Positions 1 to 5,971 of a DNA stretch of 12,353 bases are shown here, piece by piece. Each line of letters begins with the position of its first letter. Within the stretch, counting starts at the first letter, position 1. The DNA is from Thalassiosira profunda. Taxonomy: Eukaryota; Bacillariophyta; Thalassiosirophyceae; Thalassiosirales; Thalassiosiraceae. The translations under genes and the position numbers were made by a program. The notes under the pieces were generated by a model, which saw nothing but the letters and a program-made list of their open reading frames with translations, did no database searches and was not told where the DNA came from. Location: assembly GCA_036939355.1 (NCBI GenBank), contig JALLAP010000586.1:1-12353 (forward strand), read 5' to 3'.

Positions 1-1019
1 CCCCCCGCGACGGGGCGGTCCCGGAGCCACGCGAGGGCCCCGTCCAGCCACACGTGGAGGTACTTGTGGAGGATCAGGAGGTCGAGGAGGGTGAACGTGA
101 TCGTGACGATCATGAACGCGATGATGAGCGTCCGGCAGACGATGTTGCGGGTCCGCGGGGGTATGCGCTCGATGCATTTCGGCAGCGGGATGTGCGGGTT
201 GCTGATGCAGGGCGCGTGGATGCGAGGCTTGCACATGCGGTGGAGCAGCCGGAGGCAACAGAAGCCACAGCGGGTGTCCCATACGGTCTGCTCGCCCTCG
301 CTGTGGCCGTCGCTGTCCATGTCGTGCAAGGCATTTTCGTCCCACAAAGAGCTCTCCTTCGTGGATTGTGTCAGTCGATTCTCTTCCGTCTCCTCTTTGT
401 CAGAGGCACATTCCGGAGAAGGTTCTTTTCGGAAGACATCGTCAAGACGACGCTTCGACTCGGACAATGTCACCTCTCCCGCTTCCTCCTCACTGTTATC
501 AATGAGGATGTTCCCGGAATTTCTCCTCCCCGTGGCTGTTGCACCATCAAATGGATTCACGGACGTTGCAGCAGGTGTCGTCTCGTCATTCTCGAGGCCA
601 GCATCCACCTCTTCCTCCTCGTGGGACGAATCGAATGGATTCATTGGTGATACGTCTTCAGCATCGCCCTCTTTTGCAATTCTATCCCCCTCATTTGGCG
701 GAGAATCGAATGGGTTGATGGGTGACACTTCGTCTGAGATTCCCCCGAGGTCGTTGGTTGAGGTGAGAGGAAGGGCGGGGATGGCGGCTGCAGCCGCCGC
801 TGCCGATATTTTTGGCGGCGGCACTGGGGAGCCACTGGCACTCCCTACATCCGACGCCGCGGCTTCGGTGGAGCGGGTGGGGGACGCGCTCCCCGTTCGG
901 GGCGGTTCAACTGAAGCTGAAGGAGGTTCGTCCATTGCTGCAAGTTTTGCTTCATTTACCGCCGACCCCGCTGTTTCAGCCCTCAATCTCGAACATAGCC
1001 CCGACGCCATCAGCCCCAT
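1..1019 (-). CDS. Acidic membrane protein with three NPF motifs, possibly TVP38/TMEM64 (VTT) family; 3' end outside window
   Basis: An open frame of 339 codons runs off the left edge of the window. Residues 1-230 are low-complexity, Ser/Pro/Ala- and acid-rich, with three Asn-Pro-Phe-Asp motifs at residues 102-105, 127-130 and 155-158. NPF motifs are known ligands of EH domains in endocytic and recycling traffic. Residues 250-290 form a Cys-rich basic stretch (CGFCC at 251-255, more Cys to 282). One strong membrane segment lies at about 297-317. The last residues (WLDGALAWLRDRPVAG) resemble the entry to the VTT/SNARE-associated Golgi domain of TVP38/TMEM64 proteins, but most of that domain would lie outside, so the family call is tentative. 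A TGA directly precedes ATG 1019 in frame, so translation starts there or at a later Met; Met29 (ATG at 935) is an attractive alternative because an overlapping uORF lies upstream. I see no intron. The coding call is firm; the function is inferred. Confidence 0.72.
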   Translation of the reverse strand, partial: MGLMASGLCSRLRAETAGSAVNEAKLAAMDEPPSASVEPPRTGSASPTRSTEAAASDVGSASGSPVPPPKISAAAAAAAIPALPLTSTNDLGGISDEVSPINPFDSPPNEGDRIAKEGDAEDVSPMNPFDSSHEEEEVDAGLENDETTPAATSVNPFDGATATGRRNSGNILIDNSEEEAGEVTLSESKRRLDDVFRKEPSPECASDKEETEENRLTQSTKESSLWDENALHDMDSDGHSEGEQTVWDTRCGFCCLRLLHRMCKPRIHAPCISNPHIPLPKCIERIPPRTRNIVCRTLIIAFMIVTITFTLLDLLILHKYLHVWLDGALAWLRDRPVAG

Positions 1020-1041
1020 TCAAAGCGAGAGGTGGGTCCAT
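976..1041 (-). other. Overlapping upstream ORF (21 aa)
   Basis: ATG at 1041 sits in an ACCATGG context, better than the main-frame ATG at 1019, and opens a 21-codon frame that ends at TGA 976-978. It overlaps the first codons of the NPF-protein frame in another reading frame. If the mRNA begins upstream of it, ribosomes would pass ATG 1019 and could resume at the next in-frame ATG (935). Transcript ends are not visible in the sequence. Confidence 0.35.
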
Positions 1042-1524
1042 GGTTGTTTGCGGTGCAACTCCCCCAACGCGCTGAGGTTCTGCACAGCGTCGTTTGTTCG
1101 TTGCAAGCGGGAGGCTGTTTGTGCTTTGTGCGTTGCTGATGTGGGTAAATATCCTGGGGCTGTTTTGTTTTGATTTGGATTAATATTTCTATTTGTACCT
1201 ACGATTCATTTATCACTTTGTGTGTCAAATAGGTTAGGGTAAACACTAGAACATGGATTTAGCTTAGTGAAATAATCCCCAGGTAGTCGTCACTCCACTT
1301 CTTCGCCCTGGCCAGCCTTCCACATCTCCACACAACGGCAAAGCAACGGTCGATGCTCCAGCGGTGGTGGTGGTTCTCCTGTTTGTGGCCTGACGAAGAA
1401 GGCGTGTTCGGATATCAAAAGCTCCAATGCATCTTGGGCGAAAATTAGACCTTCACAATTGTACGAAGTGTTGCGAAGTGGATTTGCAGCATAAATCGTC
1501 TACAGTAATATCAAAGTTCGTTCT
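1042..1524. other. Intergenic region without a confident gene; AT-rich patch at about 1170-1270
   Basis: This stretch lies between the start of the NPF-protein gene and the stop of the Cys-rich gene, both on the minus strand. It should hold the promoter and leader of the former and the 3' UTR of the latter. About 1170-1270 is clearly more AT-rich than its surroundings. I see no tRNA, rRNA or mobile-element signature. The only coding-like item is the minus-strand open frame at 1290-1499, listed separately. Confidence 0.6.
1290..1499 (-). other. Possible coding exon (69 codons, no start ATG)
   Basis: On the minus strand, 69 sense codons run from just after a TAG (1500-1502) to a TGA at 1290-1292. 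The translation is protein-like in composition (for example AQDALELLISEHAFFVRPQT, then a Pro4 run and LLCRCVEMW), but has no Met near its start. The bases just before it read CTGTAG on the minus strand, a possible 3' splice site, so it could be a last exon of the Cys-rich gene upstream. The only nearby donor (CAG|GTGCAG) would give a 52-nt intron with no CTAAY branch motif, which argues against it. No homology is recognised. An open frame of this length can occur by chance. Confidence 0.2.
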
Positions 1525-2300
1525 CTACGGAGCCAGTTCCTCGCGCTGCACCTGCTGCTCCCTATCGAATCCCCGCAGCAAGCCATTCCCTTCCATCCCA
1601 GCTCCCGGCCCCTTCAACGTGCACGCCCCGCCATCCTTCACCGCGGCGCAAAATCCCCCGATCGCCCCCTGAAACGCCGAAGTGTCCTTCTTCGGACAGG
1701 TGCACGCGTCCGTATTTTCCCCGCAGCACCGCGTCGATGCCTCCTTGGCGTACGCGACCCACTCCTTGGCCGTCTTCTTGAGGCAGATGGGAAAGGGCTG
1801 TTTGAATTGAAGTGCGTTAGAGTGAGCATAAGACGTGTCACTGACCCGACTTCTCCGACTTCCAAACTCACCGGATAGATGGCGTCAGTGCACGCCTCCG
1901 ACACTTCGGGATCCTTCGGGCAGAGCGCCTGGCCGGGACGGTCGTGGTCGCCGCCCCCGCCTCCGTCCGTCGCCTCGCACGCCCCGCCCTCCTTCACTGC
2001 GGCGCAGTACACGCCGATCTTTCCCTGGAACGCCGGGCCGTCCTTCGCGGGACACTTGCACTCGTCAATATTGTCGCCGCAGCACCTCTCTGATGCATCT
2101 TTTGCATGCGCGATCCACTCCTTGGCCGTCTTTTTGAGACAGATGGGGAACGGAGGATAAATTGCGGCGGTGCATTCGGGCGAGACGTCGGGGTCCTTCG
2201 GGCAGAGGGCCTGGGCGGGATGGTCGCCGTCTCCGTGCGCGTGGGCCGCGCCGCCGACGACGCCCAAGAGAAGGATTGCAGCTTTGAAGGCCTTCATCAT
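1525..2300 (-). CDS. Secreted Cys-rich protein, two tandem 9-Cys repeats (two exons)
   Basis: Exons are 2300-1872 and 1797-1525, giving 233 residues. Residues 1-21 form a signal peptide (Lys, then a hydrophobic stretch ending GGAAHA), so the protein is probably secreted or enters the endomembrane lumen. Two repeats, residues 30-108 and 124-202, share exactly the same cysteine spacing: C-x9-C-x10-C-x18-CC-x6-C-x-C-x15-C-x8-C. They also share strings such as ALCPKDP, IYPPFPICLKKTAKEW and CCG. A His/Asp/Gly linker precedes each repeat. The odd number of cysteines per repeat suggests four disulfides plus one free or inter-repeat Cys. The C-terminal 31 residues are unrelated, basic and Gln-rich. 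The splice is supported because it restores IYPPFPIC exactly as in repeat 1. I do not recognise the domain family. Expression may be driven from the 221-bp divergent spacer shared with the Sec14 gene. Confidence 0.85.
1798..1871 (-). other. Spliceosomal intron (74 nt) in the Cys-rich gene
   Basis: On the minus strand it begins GTGAGT (1871-1866) and ends AACAG (1798). A CTCTAAC branch-point-like motif lies about 20 nt before the acceptor. It is phase 0, between Pro143 and Pro144. Its length is not a multiple of three, and retention destroys the repeat pattern. Removal restores the second repeat with identical Cys spacing to the first. Confidence 0.9.
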
Positions 2301-2521
2301 GGTGTGTTATTCGAGCCTACTCGACCGCTTCAAGTGCGCTGCTTCGTCGCCAGTCGCCGGCTCATTTGGCAGACCTCTTCGTTGCTGCCTGCGTGCAAAA
2401 AAAATAATGCATGCGAATTTTGCATTTGCAACACGTCGTCACTTTTTGCTCCTCCCGCGCCCCGCCTTACGCGCCCACTCCTGCCGGCCCTGCATGCACC
2501 GACCCCCTCGCTCCTCCCGCA
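2301..2521. promoter_or_regulatory. Divergent promoter spacer, Cys-rich gene / Sec14 gene
   Basis: The 221 bp separate the ATGs of two divergent genes and should contain both promoters and leaders. It includes an A8 run, a TTGCAA at 2426-2431 and a pyrimidine-rich tract before the Sec14 ATG. No TATA box is convincing. An ATG at 2411 is in frame with the Sec14 start and would add 37 residues. Confidence 0.5.
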
Positions 2522-3535
2522 ATGAACCACCTCTGCGGCATCCCGTCCTTCGACGGCGCGTCGCCGCCCTCCGGCCTCACCGCCGAGGAGCGGGGCGCCC
2601 TCGCCGCCTTCCGGCAGCGCTACGAAACGGCGTTGCAAAACGAGTTGGGGTGCACCGACATTGCAAACGGCGAACGCGAGGTGCCCGAGAGCGACGGCGA
2701 GGAGGAGAAGAAGGATTCGCCCTCGCAGCACTTCCAGGAGGAGGGCGGCAAAGCACTGCTGGCGCCGGTGTATGAGATTGATTGGAAAGATTTGCCATCG
2801 TCGGGGCTGCGTTCGCTGGACGACGTGACCCTGTATCGCTACCTGTTGGCGGATCGATCCCAAAAAGATGGGACTTTCGACGAGGACGCTTCGTACCACC
2901 GTCTAATTGCGGCGATGCAATTTCGGAAGGAGTCAAATTGCGATGCCATTGTGCAGAACCTGGCATCGTCTGCCATACCACCAAACGTGCAAAAATGCCA
3001 GAGGCTCCGGGTGGGGATCTGGGCCGGACTCGATGTCGAACAGCGGCCGGTGGTCTTCGAACGGCTGGGCCAATTCTTCAGCAGCGGCAACGCCATCAAG
3101 ATGCCCCAGGAGGATTGGATGCTGTCCTATCTTTACTATCTAGAGACCCATTTCCTGCAGATGCGGAAAGCCGCAGAGCGAACCGGCAAGTCCATCCAGC
3201 GTATTGTGTACTTTGCCGATTTCCAGGGGGTGGTGTCCAGCATCGTGAATCGCAAGATCTGGAAAGTCATTCAGATGTTGAAGGCGTTGGCCAAGACAAT
3301 TGAATGCCACTACCCAGAGCTGGTGGATCACATCGTGTTGTTCAACGTGCCGAGGGTGGCTTCAGCAGCGTATAATTACTTCAAAGGCTTCCTGGACCCG
3401 GTAACGGCGGCGAAGATTGAGTTGTTTCCGGGCGTGCCGTACGATCGATTTAAGGAGTTGATGGGGGAGGAGGTGATCCCTGTGGAGTACGGGGGAAAGA
3501 ATGAGGTGGAATATCCCCAGACGGCGTCTGAGTGA
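2522..3535 (+). CDS. Sec14-like CRAL-TRIO lipid-transfer protein
   Basis: The frame gives 337 residues, cytosolic, with no signal or membrane segment. Residues 100-140 match the CRAL-TRIO N-terminal helical lobe (LYRYLLADR ... FRKE). Residues 160-325 match the lipid-binding CRAL-TRIO/Sec14 domain: RPVVFERLGQ, IVYFADFQGV, HYPELVDHIVLFNVP, FLDPVTAAKIELF and the closing VIPVEYGG. Family members exchange phosphatidylinositol and phosphatidylcholine or other lipids between membranes and feed phosphoinositide synthesis. There is no GOLD domain. An acidic linker (EVPESDGEEEKKD) occupies about 53-65. I chose ATG 2522 because the upstream in-frame ATG at 2411 adds a Pro/Ala-rich segment unlike the family; a longer N-terminus cannot be excluded. 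It lies convergent with the LRR gene, 97 bp away. The fold is confident; the lipid ligand is unknown. Confidence 0.88.
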   Translation: MNHLCGIPSFDGASPPSGLTAEERGALAAFRQRYETALQNELGCTDIANGEREVPESDGEEEKKDSPSQHFQEEGGKALLAPVYEIDWKDLPSSGLRSLDDVTLYRYLLADRSQKDGTFDEDASYHRLIAAMQFRKESNCDAIVQNLASSAIPPNVQKCQRLRVGIWAGLDVEQRPVVFERLGQFFSSGNAIKMPQEDWMLSYLYYLETHFLQMRKAAERTGKSIQRIVYFADFQGVVSSIVNRKIWKVIQMLKALAKTIECHYPELVDHIVLFNVPRVASAAYNYFKGFLDPVTAAKIELFPGVPYDRFKELMGEEVIPVEYGGKNEVEYPQTASE

Positions 3536-3632
3536 TGAAGAAGTTGCAACGCGAGATATTTGCGAGTGGAAGCTTATCCTGTAACTACATCCAATGAGGC
3601 CACAAGACGCCTCCTACAAGCAACATAGATGC

Positions 3633-5090
3633 TCACTTCCCCATCAGTTGCGCCACTTTCTTCGCCCTTATTCGGTTGCTCCGCCGTGGGCAGGGTCCAG
3701 CACTGCTAGTGTAAAGTAGAGGCATGTTCCAATTCTTCATGAGCCTGAACGTTGCATCCAACCCTTTCATAACGAGAACTGACTCCAGCCTTTGAACAAA
3801 CACTATGATATGCGGAACAATGCCAAGAGGGATGTCTTGGATGTTGCTCATGACGGTGATGGCAGATGAATGACTGATTTTGGGAGTAGCCACCGGAAGA
3901 CAGCGCGTCATTTTGAACTTCCTGTTCTTGTCGGGATCGTAGTAAAAGTTGTTGACCAGCGAAAAGGTGTCTTCTCCAGACACGATGTAGCAATTGTGGT
4001 TGGAGTGCTGCCAGATGTGGTCCAAGGGGCCAGCATTGAAGAAGATAGCCCGCTTCAACCAATAGAAGCCCTTTTGCGTTATTTGGTTCCCAACAAGTCG
4101 CAGCACTTGCAAGTTGTCGTTCGAGAGCAAGGACTTTGCAAGACATAATGCGTCGTCATCTCCGAGCTGATTGTCTTCAAGCTCAAGGCGCTCGACAATT
4201 GGATTCTTTGATAGGCACGCCGAGATGAGTTTAGCGCTCCGAGAGCCCAGGCTGTTGCCGTCAAGGGTGACAATCTTGAGGTTCTGGAGAACATCGACGA
4301 TGGCCTGCGAGATCTGTGTATTGTCTCTGTCCATTCCGCATCTTTTGAGCATGAGATTGTCTAGCCGTGGATGCTCTCTCACAACTTTTGTTAGAGCCAG
4401 CATATCCTCTGGCCGAAGAGGGTTGGATTCGATTACAAGCCGCTCCAACGTGGAAGTTGTTCTAACAGCTTCGAGCACAAATGCCATTCCGTCACTGTCG
4501 CTCTCGAGTGAGTTCTTTGTCAACTGTAAATACAACAGTGGGGCTGTTTGAAACGCCGGCATGATATCTGACACAAGATCGCTTCCCAGCTGCAACTGTG
4601 ACAGACTGAGACAGATGTATCCTCTCTTGTGAGCAGGAACGGCAGACAGCTTCTGAACCAACAGCTCCCATTCAGGGCGCAATATGCCGAAATCTTCCCG
4701 GAGCACCGTACTATCATCGTTGCTGTCGCGGGATGTCTGAATCATAGCATGAATGTGCTCGTCTTCTTTCAGTGGTCCCTCTGTGCAGCGGTTCAACTCC
4801 AATGCACTGAAAAGGAGAGCGGCTTGAGCCCGTACAAGCTTCGAGATGTCATCTTCTTCGTAACCCTCTGAACGCAACCATTGCCTCAGCGAATCCACTT
4901 CTGATGGGATGTCATCCTCAGCAACGAGGATGGGGCCCACGGTGTCGAAATCGTCGCCCTCGCCATCAGCGATCTCGCCGTCGTTGACCTCTTGCGCGCC
5001 ACCATCTAGCTCGACGTGCGCGCCACCGTCTAGCTCGACGTGGTTGGCTCCTCCTCCTCCATCATTCATCTCTTCACCAATGGCCTCCAT
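3633..5090 (-). CDS. Leucine-rich repeat protein, ribonuclease-inhibitor type
   Basis: The frame gives 485 residues. Residues 1-60 are acidic and Gly-rich with a duplicated HVELDGGA. At least six repeats of type LxxLxLxxNxL lie at 185-350, with the last five starting at 215, 243, 271, 299 and 327, an exact 28-residue period. This period is typical of RI-type LRRs, which form horseshoe scaffolds that bind protein partners. The C-terminal part (about 351-460: HSNHNCYI, DKNRKFKM, IVPHIIVFVQRL, MKNWNMPLLY) resembles the tail region of many diatom LRR proteins of unknown role. The very C-terminus is basic. There is no signal peptide or membrane segment, so it is probably cytosolic or nuclear. The first in-frame ATG is 5090; the open frame extends to about 5180 but without ATG. 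The PX gene lies 157 bp upstream on the same strand. The partner cannot be predicted. Confidence 0.85.
   Translation of the reverse strand: MEAIGEEMNDGGGGANHVELDGGAHVELDGGAQEVNDGEIADGEGDDFDTVGPILVAEDDIPSEVDSLRQWLRSEGYEEDDISKLVRAQAALLFSALELNRCTEGPLKEDEHIHAMIQTSRDSNDDSTVLREDFGILRPEWELLVQKLSAVPAHKRGYICLSLSQLQLGSDLVSDIMPAFQTAPLLYLQLTKNSLESDSDGMAFVLEAVRTTSTLERLVIESNPLRPEDMLALTKVVREHPRLDNLMLKRCGMDRDNTQISQAIVDVLQNLKIVTLDGNSLGSRSAKLISACLSKNPIVERLELEDNQLGDDDALCLAKSLLSNDNLQVLRLVGNQITQKGFYWLKRAIFFNAGPLDHIWQHSNHNCYIVSGEDTFSLVNNFYYDPDKNRKFKMTRCLPVATPKISHSSAITVMSNIQDIPLGIVPHIIVFVQRLESVLVMKGLDATFRLMKNWNMPLLYTSSAGPCPRRSNRIRAKKVAQLMGK
4994..5041. repeat. 24-bp tandem duplication in the LRR gene N-terminal coding region
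   Basis: Two adjacent 24-bp units (4994-5017 and 5018-5041) differ at a single base (CACCATC versus CACCGTC). They encode the repeated octapeptide HVELDGGA near the N-terminus of the LRR protein. The unit keeps the reading frame, so copy number could vary between strains. Confidence 0.9.
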
Positions 5091-5247
5091 ATCGTCGGTG
5101 TGCCTCTCGCCAGCTCTCTCAGGAGTTGTTGTGATTTTTGAAGAGCACAAAAACTCCACACGCGCGCCAATCCAAAACAATTGCCAACCTCATTGATACC
5201 CCACACATACCAGTCTTGCTCTCGAACTTCAAATGCACGCTCCTGCA

Positions 5248-5712
5248 TCACTCGCTCAGCCCCAGGAACCGCTCCACCACCGGATTCCCCACGCACTCCG
5301 GCCGGACCAGCGTCTCGTTCAAAAAGGCGTACAGCCCCTCCCTCCTCCCCTCCCGAAATTTGTTGTCGGAATCGTTGTGGAACGGCCCCGTTCGGGGCGG
5401 CAGGTCCTTCAGCAGTCCCTTTTCCCCCGTCGGGTCCAATTTTTGACACAGCCGTCGAAAGTGGGAGTACCGTCGCAGCACCGTGTGAGACTTTGTGCCC
5501 CGCCGCACCTCGATCTCGTAGTACACCGCCGGATATTTCGCTGGGCGACAAAAGGCGCACGCGTCGTCGTCCCCGAACGGATCGTCGGCCTCTGTGGATC
5601 CCCCGGCGATGCGGTCGAGGCCGAGATAGATAGTGAACTGACGCGGGACGCAGAGGGTGTAAAAGTGGGCGTCGTAGCGGGGCGACCACTTGTCGTCGGG
5701 GAGGAACATCAT
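5248..5712 (-). CDS. Small PX-domain protein (phosphoinositide binding)
   Basis: The frame gives 154 residues and is almost entirely one PX domain. The signature RRYSHFRRLCQKL lies at 80-92; its Arg and Tyr normally contact the 3-phosphate of PtdIns3P. LPP at 104-106 is the family's Pro loop, and EGRREGLYAFLNETL (121-135) is the final helix with the second phosphate-binding Arg. An acidic insertion (GGSTEADDPFGDDDACAF) at about 37-54 separates the first strands and is unusual. There is no SNX BAR, coiled coil or other domain, so this is a stand-alone PX protein, probably an endosome-associated adaptor. Start is Met1 at 5712; Met2 at 5709 is equivalent. It is divergent from the Tic22-like gene, with 255 bp between start codons. 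Confidence 0.82.
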   Translation of the reverse strand: MMFLPDDKWSPRYDAHFYTLCVPRQFTIYLGLDRIAGGSTEADDPFGDDDACAFCRPAKYPAVYYEIEVRRGTKSHTVLRRYSHFRRLCQKLDPTGEKGLLKDLPPRTGPFHNDSDNKFREGRREGLYAFLNETLVRPECVGNPVVERFLGLSE

Positions 5713-5967
5713 GATTGCTTGGGGGGTGGCGATCGAAGAGGCAGGGGTTGCAAGAAGGCGCTGGGGTGCAGTGACAAGGAGTGATGGCTGGGTGCTGTGT
5801 GTTGGGGAGGTTCTGAGAGGTTCTGAGGACTGGCGGGGTGACAGTTTGGGTGGAGCGTGAAGTGAGAGTCGGCGACGGTGAAAAATGAGTGTCAGGATTT
5901 TCGGCCCGGATTTGCTTCAACATTCAATCCGCCTTCCGCCGGCGTCTCGAAAGCCAACTTCGACAAC
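5713..5967. promoter_or_regulatory. Divergent promoter spacer, PX gene / Tic22-like gene
   Basis: The 255 bp between opposed ATGs should carry both promoters. It is G-rich on the plus strand over 5720-5860 and contains an imperfect tandem GAGGTTCTGAG pair at about 5809-5829 and a TTGCAA at 5748-5753. The proximal 80 bp hold an upstream ORF (5885-5971) that ends on the downstream start codon. Confidence 0.5.
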
Positions 5968-5971
5968 ATGA
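5885..5971 (+). other. Upstream ORF (28 aa) ending on the Tic22-like start codon (ATGA overlap)
   Basis: ATG 5885 in an AAAAATGAG context opens 28 codons that stop at TGA 5969-5971. The stop overlaps the main ATG at 5968-5970 as ATGA. If the leader starts upstream of 5885, this could couple termination to reinitiation, or repress the main frame. The transcript start is not known. Confidence 0.4.

Noticed and set aside
64..1173. Long plus-strand open frame opposite the NPF protein
   Set aside because: Its translation is Ser/Arg-rich low complexity without motifs, while the minus strand gives NPF motifs, a Cys-rich segment and a membrane helix. It is an antisense shadow.
1230..1245. Telomere-like TTAGGG near 1232 and 11355
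   Set aside because: Single hexamers without tandem copies; expected by chance.
1170..1270. Shared repeat between the AT-rich patches at 1170-1270 and 11277-11385
   Set aside because: Only short fragments (such as AGTGTTT and AAAGTG) match on opposite strands and they are not collinear.
5091..5180. N-terminal extension of the LRR protein to 5180
   Set aside because: The upstream frame begins at TTG, not ATG. The first in-frame ATG is 5090.
2522..5712. A phosphoinositide or membrane-traffic gene cluster (Sec14, PX, NPF protein)
   Set aside because: The genes alternate in strand, and eukaryotic neighbours of this kind are usually unlinked in function. There is no further evidence.
5066..5923. 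Long minus-strand open frame over the PX gene region
   Set aside because: It is Pro/Arg-rich; the overlapping frame 5248-5712 has a clear PX signature, so this one is a shadow.
5878..5967. N-terminal extension of the Tic22-like protein to 5878
   Set aside because: That frame begins at GTG; ATG 5968 is the first in-frame ATG and starts a clean signal peptide.
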